From: Actinomycetota bacterium
Lineage (GTDB): Bacteria; Actinomycetota; Thermoleophilia; Gaiellales; Gaiellaceae
Length of the DNA stretch: 5,983 nucleotides
Assembly (NCBI GenBank): GCA_013813345.1
Contig: JACCRW010000367.1
Coordinates: forward strand, 1-5,983
Reading direction: 5' to 3'
Position numbers and translations under genes: made by a program. A model generated the notes under the pieces. It made no database searches. It had not been told where the DNA came from and saw nothing but the letters and a program-made list of their open reading frames with translations. Positions 1 to 5,983 of this stretch are shown piece by piece; within the stretch, counting starts at the first letter, position 1; the number at the start of each line of letters is the position of its first letter.

Positions 1-465
1 TACAAGCAGGTCGAGCACGCGGCAGAGGCGGCACGGCTGGCGGGGGCGCGCCTCCTAGTCGCCGGCGATCCCGTCGGCCCACTGCCCGACCTCGACGGCG
101 CCGAGCTCCGGCTCGGCTACCTCTCGACCGCGGAGATCGAGCGCGCGCTGGGCGAAGCGACGGTCGCCGTCTTCCCCTACCGAGCCGAGCTCGATCAAAG
201 CGGGGCCCTCCTGCAGGCGCTCGGCGCAGGCGTGCCGGCGGTCGTCTACGACGTGGGTGGCCTCGCCGAGCCGATCCGGAGCTACGGCGCGGGCCGCGTC
301 GTTCCCGCCGACGACGTCGCCGCCCTCGCCGCCGCCGTTGCGGAGCTGCTCGACGACCCCGACGCGCTCGAAGCTGCGCGCGCCGGGGCGCGGCGAGCGC
401 GCACCGAGCTGACCTGGAACGCCGCCGCGCAAGCGCATCTCGCGCTCTACCGGGAGCTCCTCTGA
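1..465 (+). CDS. Glycosyltransferase family 4 (GT-B fold), C-terminal fragment cut by the left window edge
   Basis: The open frame runs from base 1 to a TGA at 463-465, giving 154 visible residues; the start and the acceptor-binding N-terminal domain lie outside the window. What is visible is the nucleotide-sugar-binding Rossmann half of a GT-B enzyme. An LLVAGDP strand is at about residues 19-25, then GYLSTAEIERAL (a helix before the donor site), VAVFPYRAELDQSGALLQAL at about 55-74, GVPAVVYDVGGLAE at about 77-90, and a closing helix pair ending LTWNAAAQAHLALYRELL. The PYR...SGxLLxALxxGxPxVxxDVGGLxE pattern is typical of GT4 glycosyltransferases, which transfer a sugar from an NDP-sugar with retention. 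Q72 sits where most relatives have the second Glu of the EX7E signature. Donor and acceptor cannot be told from this half. The stop overlaps the start of the next gene, suggesting translational coupling. The family call is secure; the substrate is unknown. Confidence 0.85.
   Translation, partial: YKQVEHAAEAARLAGARLLVAGDPVGPLPDLDGAELRLGYLSTAEIERALGEATVAVFPYRAELDQSGALLQALGAGVPAVVYDVGGLAEPIRSYGAGRVVPADDVAALAAAVAELLDDPDALEAARAGARRARTELTWNAAAQAHLALYRELL
452..456 (+). promoter_or_regulatory. Shine-Dalgarno-like GGGAG before a CTG start
   Basis: GGGAG lies five bases upstream of the CTG at 462-464, a normal spacing for a ribosome binding site. It falls inside the last codons of the glycosyltransferase gene. 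It supports CTG 462 as the start over the second in-frame CTG at 468, which would be 11 bases away. It is a short motif in GC-rich coding sequence, so chance occurrence is possible. Confidence 0.4.
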
Positions 466-767
466 GACTGCGCCGCAGCCGCTTCGCCGACCTCGTCCAC
501 CGCCAGCTCGATCTCTTCGCCGAAGAGGAGGCGGAGCTCCTCGCGGAGGCGATTGAGGCCGAGCGCGCCTACGACGGCGCCGATCGCGAGGACGCCGAGG
601 CGGCGTACGCGGATCTCCAGCTCGTCCTCGACTCGGGCCGCGACCGCCTCGACGAGATCCAGGCCGCCTACGCGGCGACGCTCGAGGAGGACGCGGCGCG
701 GGAGTACGAGGCCGCGTTCGTCCGGGCCGCTACCAAGCGCTTCCCTCATTTCGCCGCCGGTCTCTAG
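462..767 (+). CDS. Small acidic helical protein of unknown function, apparent CTG start
   Basis: Frame 3 is open to a TAG at 765-767 and reads as a coherent 101-residue protein with strong GC-third-position codon use. It begins LRLRRSRFADLVHRQLDLF, continues with an Ala/Glu/Asp/Leu-rich stretch that looks fully helical and possibly coiled coil, and ends in a basic tail FVRAATKRFPHFAAGL. No ATG, GTG or TTG occurs in this frame from about base 232 to the stop, so a start must be non-canonical. CTG 462 fits best: it overlaps the preceding TGA as CTGA, the analogue of the common ATGA coupling, and has GGGAG five bases upstream; CTG 468 is the alternative. I recall similar short proteins starting (M)RLRRSRFADLV in Thermoleophilia genomes, but know no function. 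No signal peptide, membrane segment or metal-binding motif is seen. The next gene begins 11 bases after its stop, so the three + strand genes look like one operon. An in-frame fusion by frameshift from the glycosyltransferase is a less likely alternative. Confidence 0.72.
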   Translation: MRLRRSRFADLVHRQLDLFAEEEAELLAEAIEAERAYDGADREDAEAAYADLQLVLDSGRDRLDEIQAAYAATLEEDAAREYEAAFVRAATKRFPHFAAGL

Positions 768-778
768 GCTGCGCCGAC

Positions 779-2551
779 ATGCGGATCGAGGACTACGGGC
801 TGATCGGCGACCTGCAAACCGCGGCGCTCGTCGGGCGAAACGGCTCTATCGACTGGCTCTGCTTTCCCCGCTTCGACTCGGATGCGTGCTTCTCCGCGCT
901 CCTCGGGAGCGAGAAAGACGGGCATTGGGGGATCGCTCCGGCTGCGGAAATCGTCTCGGTCGAGCGGTGCTACCGCGAGCGCACGCTGATCCACGAGCTG
1001 CTCTTCGAGACCGCGGAAGGCACGGTGCGCGTGATCGACTTCATGCCGCCGCGCGGTCAGGATCCGGATGTCGTCCGCATCGTCGAGGGCGTCAGCGGCA
1101 CGGTCCCGATGCGCATGGAGCTCGTGATTCGGTTCGCCTACGGCTCGATCGTCCCGTGGGTGCGGCGAATGGCCGACGATTCGCGTGTCGCGATCGCCGG
1201 GCCCGACGCGATCTCGCTGCGTGCTCCCGTCGAAGTTCACGGCGAGAACCTCAGCACAGTCGCCGATTTCACGATCTCCGCCGGCGAGCGCCTGCCGTTC
1301 GTCCTGACCTGGTTTCCGTCGCACCACGACGAGCCGGCGCGGATCGACCCCGAGCAGGCGCTTGCGGACACGTGCTCCTTCTGGCGCGACTGGGTCGGCA
1401 CCTGCACGTACGGCGGCCGTTGGAGCGAGCCCGTGATCCGTTCGCTGATGGTGCTGAAGGCGATGACGTACGCGCCAACCGGCGGGATCGTGGCGGCGCC
1501 GACAACCTCGCTGCCGGAGCTGATCGGCGGTGTGCGCAACTGGGACTACCGCTACTGCTGGCTCCGCGACGCCACCTTCGCGCTCGATGCGCTCGTCGGC
1601 AACGGCTTCCTCGACGAGGCTCGCGCCTGGCGGCGCTGGCTCCTGCGCGCCATCGCCGGCGACCCGGACGACCTCCAGATCATGTACGGGCCGGCCGGCG
1701 AGCGGCGGCTGCCGGAGTTCGAGGTTCCGTGGCTCACGGGCTACGAGGGCTCGCAGCCGGTCCGGATCGGAAACGGCGCGAGCACTCAGTTCCAGCTCGA
1801 CGTCTACGGGGAGGTGCTCGACGTGCTCCACGAGGCACGCCAGGCCCGGCTCGAGCGCGACGAGGACTCCTGGGCGCTCCAGCGCGCCCTGCTCGCGAAC
1901 CTCGAGCGGCGCTGGCGCGAGCCCGACGAGGGAATCTGGGAGGTGCGCGGGGGTAGACGCCACTTCACGCATTCGAAGGTGATGGCGTGGGTCGCGTTCG
2001 ACCGGGGGATCGCCGCGATCGAGGAGTTCGGGCACGAGGGGCCGCTCGAGCGGTGGCGGGCGCTGCGCGAGGAGATCCATACCGAGGTGCTCGAGCGCGG
2101 CTTCGACGAGGAGCTCGGCTCGTTCGTCCAGTCTTACGACTCGAAGCGACTCGACGCCTCGTTGTTGACCATCCCGCTCGTCGGTTTCCTTCCACCCGAG
2201 GACCCGCGCGTCCACGGGACGCTCGAGGCGATCCGCGCCGAGCTCTACCGCGACGGGTTCGTCCAGCGCTACAGCCACGACGAGGCCGACCTCGTCGACG
2301 GCCTACCGCCGGGCGAAGGCTCGTTCTTCCTCTGTTCCTTCTGGTTCGTGGACAACCTCGCGCTCCTGGGCCGCGTCGAAGAAGCTGTCGAGACGTTCGA
2401 GCGGCTGCTGGCGCTGCGGAACGAACTCGGCCTCCTCTCGGAGGAGTACGACGTCGAGCTCGGCCGTCAGGTCGGGAACTTCCCCCAGGCGTTCTCCCAC
2501 ATCGGCCTGATCAACACGGCGATGACTTTGGAGCGGGCGCTCGCGCGTTAG
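779..2551 (+). CDS. Glycoside hydrolase family 15 protein (trehalase/glucoamylase-like), complete
   Basis: This is a complete 590-residue protein, a usual length for bacterial GH15 trehalase-like enzymes. The N-terminal beta-sandwich domain (trehalase-like N-terminal, about 1-200) opens with IEDYGLIGDLQTAALVG and GSIDWLCFPRFDS. The (alpha/alpha)6 barrel follows, with GIVAAPTTSLPE from residue 236, NWDYRYCWLRDA from 254, GIWEVRG at 385-391, HFTHSK at 395-400, LLSEEYD at 552-558 and GNFPQAFSH at 566-574. By family mechanism, E388 in GIWE is the likely general acid and E555 the likely general base of an inverting alpha-glucosidic hydrolysis. There is no signal peptide, so it should be cytosolic. 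The substrate is probably trehalose or a short alpha-glucan; sequence alone does not decide. ATG 779 sits right before the conserved DYGLIGD block and 11 bases after the preceding stop; its only SD-like match is a weak AGG at 766-768. All key motifs are intact. Confidence 0.93.
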   Translation: MRIEDYGLIGDLQTAALVGRNGSIDWLCFPRFDSDACFSALLGSEKDGHWGIAPAAEIVSVERCYRERTLIHELLFETAEGTVRVIDFMPPRGQDPDVVRIVEGVSGTVPMRMELVIRFAYGSIVPWVRRMADDSRVAIAGPDAISLRAPVEVHGENLSTVADFTISAGERLPFVLTWFPSHHDEPARIDPEQALADTCSFWRDWVGTCTYGGRWSEPVIRSLMVLKAMTYAPTGGIVAAPTTSLPELIGGVRNWDYRYCWLRDATFALDALVGNGFLDEARAWRRWLLRAIAGDPDDLQIMYGPAGERRLPEFEVPWLTGYEGSQPVRIGNGASTQFQLDVYGEVLDVLHEARQARLERDEDSWALQRALLANLERRWREPDEGIWEVRGGRRHFTHSKVMAWVAFDRGIAAIEEFGHEGPLERWRALREEIHTEVLERGFDEELGSFVQSYDSKRLDASLLTIPLVGFLPPEDPRVHGTLEAIRAELYRDGFVQRYSHDEADLVDGLPPGEGSFFLCSFWFVDNLALLGRVEEAVETFERLLALRNELGLLSEEYDVELGRQVGNFPQAFSHIGLINTAMTLERALAR

Positions 2552-4254
2552 CTCTCGTAGCCTTCGGCGAGCGAGACGGCTGCGTTCACGAGCGCGAGGT
2601 GGACGAGCGCCTGCGGGAAGTTGCCGAGGAGCTCGCCGAACTCGGGGTCGATCTCCTCGGCGTAGAGGCCGACGTCGTTCGCGAGCTCGACGAGCTCTCC
2701 CATCAGCTCATTGCCCTCCTCCACTCGGCCGGCGCGGCCGAGCACGTCGACGAGCCAGAAAGAGCACGTCAGGAACGCGCCCTCCCGCTCGGCCGAGTCG
2801 CTCTTCCGGTAGAGGAGCGGGCCGCCGGCCGAGAGGTCCCTGCGGATCGCCTCGACGGTGGACGCGAAGCGCGGCTCGCTCGCGCTCGAGTAGGCGCAGA
2901 GCGCGAGCGAGAGGAGCGACGCGTCGGCCGTCCCCGCGAGATCGGGCGCCGGCAGGTAGGAGTCGATGCTCTCGTCCCAGCCTTTGTCCTCGATCCACGC
3001 GTGGACGGCGTCGGCCTCTGCCCGCCACCGCGAGCCGCGATCCGGCAGCGCGCCCTCGGCAGCGAGTGTCGCTGCGCGGTCGAGCGCGGTCCAGCACATC
3101 GCCTTCGACTGGACGAAGTCGTGCAGGCCGTCCCGTACCTCCCAGATTCCGGCGTCGGGCTGCCGCCAGGAGTCGGCTACGAAATCGGCGAAGCTCGCGA
3201 GCAGTGCGCCGGCCTCGCTGCCGAGCGAGCCGGTCTCGCCGCGCAATCGGGACGCGCTCTCGAGCAGGTGGCCGTAGTTGTCGAGCTGAAGCTGCTGCGT
3301 GGCCGCGTTGCCGATCCGGACGGGACCCGAGCCCCGGTAGCCGGGGAGGTCGAGCTCCTCCTCGGCGACCGGCACAGTGCCGTCGACGCAGTAGAGCGGC
3401 TTCACCTCGGGCGCGGCGGGTCGCGTCGCGTCGAGCTGCCAGCGGAAGAACGCCTCCGCTTCCGCCTCGAAACCGAGGTGCAGGAGCGCGCGCATCGTGT
3501 AGATCCCGTCGCGGAGCCACGAGAAGCGGTAGTCCCAGTTGAGCTCGCCGCCGATCCGCTCCGGCAGGGAGGTCGTCGGCGCCGCCACGATCGCGCCGGT
3601 CGGCTCGTACTGGAGCAGCTTGAGCACGAGCGCGCTGCGGACGACCTGATCGCGCCAGGGACCCTCGTAGCGCGCGCGGCCGCTCCAGTCCATCCAGTAG
3701 GCCGAGGTGCGCTCGAGCTCCCGCTCGACCTCTTCGCGCGTCGTCGTCTCCGCGTTCAGGCGGAGAGCAAAGGTCGCGCGCGCTCCCGGCTCAAGGTCGA
3801 AGCTGCCGTCGCCGGCGTCCCACGTGTGCAGAGTCAGCTCGGGCGGGGGCTCGCGGCGGCCGAAGTCGAAGCGCGGCTCGAAGCGCCAGCGCATCGGGAC
3901 ACGACCCGTGCGGGCGTCGACGATCCGGGCGAGCGCACGCTGCGACAAGTCTCCGACCGTCATCGCGTCGGTGACACGGACGGAGCCCGTCTCCGTCGTG
4001 AACGTCGTCTCGAGCACGTTCGTGCCCTGGCGATAGCGACGGCTCGCCTCGAATGGCTGCTCAGGAGCGAGCTCGAAGCAGCCGCCCGCCTCGGCATCGA
4101 GCAGGCGATCGAAGACGGGCGGCGAGTCGCAGCCCGGCAGGCAGAGCCAGTCGATCGCCCCGTCGCGTCCGACGAGCGCGGTCGTGCGGCCGTCGCCGAT
4201 CAGCGCGTAGTCGCGCAGCGGCAGGTAGCCGTCGATCCGCTCGACCCCGTTCAC
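2548..4254 (-). CDS. Second glycoside hydrolase family 15 protein (trehalase/glucoamylase-like), complete
   Basis: With a GTG start at 4254 this is 568 residues, similar to its paralogue on the other strand. It opens with ERIDGYLPLRDYALIGDG and AIDWLCLPGCDS (trehalase-like N-terminal domain), then GAIVAAPTTSLPE from about 220, NWDYRFSWLRDG from 239, GIWEVRD with E372 as likely general acid, and YAEEID with E533 as likely general base, followed by GNFPQALVH. It should be a cytosolic inverting alpha-glucosidase; trehalose or short alpha-glucan is the likely substrate class. Start choice: GTG 4254 has AGGG five bases upstream and lies just before the conserved RIDGYLPLRDYALIGDG block; ATG 4281 would add nine residues (MQPGVTRVE) but has no well-spaced SD. 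A still longer frame to 4407 would overlap dnaE2 by about 100 bases and encodes Ser/Ala/Arg-rich shadow sequence. It follows dnaE2 on the same strand and is probably cotranscribed. Where the paralogue has HFTHSK, this one has HDFVQSK, which may change specificity. Confidence 0.92.
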   Translation of the reverse strand: MNGVERIDGYLPLRDYALIGDGRTTALVGRDGAIDWLCLPGCDSPPVFDRLLDAEAGGCFELAPEQPFEASRRYRQGTNVLETTFTTETGSVRVTDAMTVGDLSQRALARIVDARTGRVPMRWRFEPRFDFGRREPPPELTLHTWDAGDGSFDLEPGARATFALRLNAETTTREEVERELERTSAYWMDWSGRARYEGPWRDQVVRSALVLKLLQYEPTGAIVAAPTTSLPERIGGELNWDYRFSWLRDGIYTMRALLHLGFEAEAEAFFRWQLDATRPAAPEVKPLYCVDGTVPVAEEELDLPGYRGSGPVRIGNAATQQLQLDNYGHLLESASRLRGETGSLGSEAGALLASFADFVADSWRQPDAGIWEVRDGLHDFVQSKAMCWTALDRAATLAAEGALPDRGSRWRAEADAVHAWIEDKGWDESIDSYLPAPDLAGTADASLLSLALCAYSSASEPRFASTVEAIRRDLSAGGPLLYRKSDSAEREGAFLTCSFWLVDVLGRAGRVEEGNELMGELVELANDVGLYAEEIDPEFGELLGNFPQALVHLALVNAAVSLAEGYES

Positions 4255-4259
4255 TTCGA

Positions 4260-4263
4260 CCCT
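4260..4263 (-). promoter_or_regulatory. Shine-Dalgarno-like AGGG that favours the GTG start of the second GH15 gene
   Basis: On the - strand AGGG is followed by five bases and then GTG at 4254-4252. The competing ATG at 4281-4279 has only GGGA directly touching it, too close for a ribosome binding site. This tips the start choice toward 4254 but is not decisive, since many actinobacterial genes have weak or no SD. Confidence 0.35.
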
Positions 4264-4306
4264 GGTCACGCCGGGCTGCATTCCCGCGCGCTTCTGTCCG
4301 GAACCG

Positions 4307-5983
4307 TCAGCGGTGGCCGAAGTGATGGGCCGGAGGTAGCGCGGCGCCGACGTCGCGCTGCGCGATCCCGCGCGCGAGCGGGCCGAGGCTCTCGAGCTCG
4401 CTGACAACGATGTTCCGGTTCTCGCCGAGACGCTCGAAGCGGCCGCGCACGAGCAGGAGCGGCTCGCCGCGCACGATCGCGCGATGGCGCTCGTACACCT
4501 CGGGCGAGACGATCAGGTTCACCTGGCCGGCCTCGTCCTCGAGCAGCATGAAGACGATCCCGTTCGCCGTCGCCGGCCGCTGGCGCGCGATCGCCAGGCC
4601 CGCGAAGGCGACGCGGCTTCTGTGCGGGGCCGCGTTCAGCTCCGGGCTCGCGAGCACGCCGTCCGGCAGGTGTGGCCGCAGCAGCGTCAGTGGATGCACG
4701 TCGACCGAGAGGCTCGTGCCCGCGTAGTCGGCGAGCATCCGCTCCCAGTCGGTCAGATCCGGCAGAGTCGGGGTCGCAGCGGTCGGCTCCAGCGAGAGCC
4801 GGAGCTGCACGTTCTCGCGCACCGCTTGCGGCCGGAGGACGAGCCCGAGCTGCCAGAGCAGGTCGCGTCGCTTGCCCCACTGGTCGCAGGTGCCGCTTTG
4901 GACGAGCGCCTCCAGCTCGCGCGCGTCGAGGGGCGCCCGCCGCGCCAGATCGCCGACGTCCAGGAACAGCCCGTTCGCCTCGCGCTCGGCGACGAGCGCC
5001 CGCGCGTCGTCGGCGCCGACAGAGCGCACGTACGCGAGCCCGATCCGCACCGCGGTGCGCAGACTTTGTGTTTCTGAAACACAAGCGCATTCCGCGCGGC
5101 TCGCGTTGATCTCGGGGGGGCGCACCTCTACACCCCGTCTCTGGGCATCCCGCACGAGCGAGGCCGGCGGATAGAAGCCCATCGGCTGCGCGTTCAGGAG
5201 CGAGCAGAGGAACTCGGCCGGATAGTGGTGGCGCAGCCACGCCGACTGGTAGGCGAGCAGGCCGAACGCGGCCGCGTGCGACTTCGGGAAGCCGAAGCCG
5301 GAGAAGCCCGTCAGCTTGTCGTAGACGAGATCGGCGGTCGCCGCGTCGACGCCCTTTGCCCCGGCGCCTTCGACGAACCGCTCCCGGAACGCCTCGAGCG
5401 CCTCGACGCTCCGCTTGCGGCTCATTGCACGGCGCAGCCCCTCCGCCTCGCCGACCGTGAAGCCGGCGAGCGCCATCGCCACCTCGAGCACCTGATCCTG
5501 GAAGACGACGACGCCGTGCGTCTCGCGGAGCGGCTCGCGCAGGAGCTCGTGGTCGACCGGCGGCACGTAGTCCGGATCGATCCGGAGCCGCTCGCGGGCG
5601 TGGATGTACGGGTGCACCGCCTTGCCCTGGATCGGCCCCGGCCGGACGAGCGCGACCTGCACGGTCAGGTCGTCGAGGTTGGCCGGCTTCGTCCGCAGCA
5701 GGCTCTGCATCTGGGCGCGACTCTCGATCTGGAAGTCGCCGACGGTGTCCGCGCGCTGAATCTCGGCGTAGACGTCCTTGTCGTCGAGCGGGATCCGGGA
5801 GAGGTCGATCGGCTCGCCGTAGGCCTCGGCGACCTGCTCGACGCAGTCCTCGACCGCCGAGAGCATGCCGAGGCCGAGCAGGTCGATCTTGAGGAAGCCG
5901 GCGTCGGCGCACGAGTCCTTGTCCCACTGGCAGAGCTGCCGGCCCGCCATCGCAGCCGGCTCGACCGGGACGATCTCCACGAG
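4307..5983 (-). CDS. dnaE2: Error-prone DNA polymerase DnaE2 (C-family), C-terminal half cut by the right window edge
   Basis: The frame is open from the right edge to a TGA at 4309-4307, 558 visible residues, about half of the usual 1,050-1,150. DnaE2 is the non-essential C-family polymerase that, with ImuB and ImuA', carries out mutagenic translesion synthesis after DNA damage. Visible blocks, numbered from the edge: VPVEPAAMAGRQLCQWDKD, then FLKIDLLGLGML, whose Asp34 matches the third catalytic Asp of DnaE (the other two lie outside the window); QIESRAQMQSLLRTKP; VRPGPIQGKAVHPYI; HGVVVFQDQVLEVAMALAGF; FGFPKSH at 230-236 followed by AAAFGLLAYQSAWLRHHYPAEF; NAQPMGFYPPASLVRDAQRRGVEV, a block that marks DnaE2 over DnaE1. 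A C-terminal OB-fold is at about 455-535 (RQRPATANGIVFMLLEDE). An AT-rich palindrome falls within the frame near residues 300-306. imuA/imuB and any LexA box would be upstream, outside the window. The next gene on this strand starts 25-52 bases downstream. Confidence 0.95.
   Translation of the reverse strand, partial: LVEIVPVEPAAMAGRQLCQWDKDSCADAGFLKIDLLGLGMLSAVEDCVEQVAEAYGEPIDLSRIPLDDKDVYAEIQRADTVGDFQIESRAQMQSLLRTKPANLDDLTVQVALVRPGPIQGKAVHPYIHARERLRIDPDYVPPVDHELLREPLRETHGVVVFQDQVLEVAMALAGFTVGEAEGLRRAMSRKRSVEALEAFRERFVEGAGAKGVDAATADLVYDKLTGFSGFGFPKSHAAAFGLLAYQSAWLRHHYPAEFLCSLLNAQPMGFYPPASLVRDAQRRGVEVRPPEINASRAECACVSETQSLRTAVRIGLAYVRSVGADDARALVAEREANGLFLDVGDLARRAPLDARELEALVQSGTCDQWGKRRDLLWQLGLVLRPQAVRENVQLRLSLEPTAATPTLPDLTDWERMLADYAGTSLSVDVHPLTLLRPHLPDGVLASPELNAAPHRSRVAFAGLAIARQRPATANGIVFMLLEDEAGQVNLIVSPEVYERHRAIVRGEPLLLVRGRFERLGENRNIVVSELESLGPLARGIAQRDVGAALPPAHHFGHR
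5066..5084. repeat. 19-bp perfect AT-rich palindrome inside dnaE2
   Basis: TTGTGTTTCTGAAACACAA has two perfect 9-base arms (TTGTGTTTC and GAAACACAA) around a single central base. It is markedly AT-rich against its surroundings. It encodes, on the - strand, part of the residues CVSETQS of DnaE2 without breaking the frame. I found no second copy in this window. It could be a copy of a dispersed palindromic repeat, a protein-binding site, or chance; see findings. Confidence 0.7.

Noticed and set aside
553..1956. A 467-codon + strand frame across the small gene and first GH15 gene.
   Set aside because: It is Arg-rich shadow sequence crossing two genes in another frame, with no domain.
764..2278. 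A 504-codon open frame on the - strand antisense to the first GH15 gene.
   Set aside because: It is a shadow of the real GH15 gene, with no recognisable domain and no independent codon-use support.
2530..2600. Possible transcription terminator between the convergent GH15 genes.
   Set aside because: Only short or tight-loop hairpins such as GAGCG-GG-CGCTC are visible, without a T-run on either strand, and they lie inside coding sequence.
1987..4404. An 805-codon open frame on the + strand antisense to the second GH15 gene.
   Set aside because: It lies opposite a clear GH15 gene and is Arg/Ala/Glu-rich in the way antisense frames of GC-rich genes are. Its apparent similarity to the antisense frame of the other GH15 gene follows from the two sense genes being homologous.
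4255..4407. N-terminal extension of the second GH15 gene up to 4407.
   Set aside because: It would overlap dnaE2 by about 100 bases, the residues are low-complexity Ser/Ala/Arg, and the conserved GH15 N-terminus begins just after GTG 4254.
5066..5084. The dnaE2 palindrome as a LexA (SOS) operator.
   Set aside because: It does not match the actinobacterial TCGAAC...GTTCGA type, and it lies deep inside the gene rather than near a promoter.
4266..5927. A 553-codon frame on the - strand shifted against dnaE2.
   Set aside because: It is an Arg/Ala-rich out-of-frame translation of dnaE2; the neighbouring frame carries all DnaE2 motifs.

Overview
The window is very GC-rich, densely coding DNA (around 70% G+C by eye, almost all third codon positions G or C). 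It most resembles an actinobacterium, and the wording of the two GH15 proteins and of the DnaE2 C-terminus is what I would expect from Thermoleophilia (Solirubrobacterales/Gaiellales). That lineage call is from recognition of protein sequence, not from a search.

Layout. On the + strand there is a probable three-gene run: the C-terminal end of a GT-B family 4 glycosyltransferase (1-465, cut by the left edge), a small acidic helical protein of about 101 residues that apparently starts at a CTG codon overlapping the glycosyltransferase stop (462-767), and a complete GH15 trehalase/glucoamylase-like hydrolase (779-2551). On the - strand, reading in from the right edge, there is the C-terminal half of the error-prone DNA polymerase DnaE2 (4307-5983, cut by the right edge), followed after a short gap by a second, paralogous GH15 hydrolase (2548-4254, or from 4281 with an alternative start). 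The two GH15 genes run tail to tail and their stop codons overlap in the four bases TTAG at 2548-2551.

How it may fit together. The + strand genes plausibly serve alpha-glucan or trehalose metabolism (sugar transferase plus hydrolase), though the glycosyltransferase substrate cannot be read from its C-terminus. DnaE2 is the translesion polymerase of the damage-induced mutasome, and its imuA/imuB partners are not in view. Its tandem placement with a GH15 gene may only be positional. No stretch over 300 bases lacks a gene; the largest gap is about 50 bases. I see no RNA genes, CRISPR array, insertion sequence or convincing terminator.

The strongest unexplained signals are a 19-bp perfect, AT-rich palindrome (TTGTGTTTCTGAAACACAA, 5066-5084) inside the dnaE2 reading frame, at a point where the protein looks a few residues longer than its relatives, and the CTG-started small gene. 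I do not see a clear new multi-gene system in this window.
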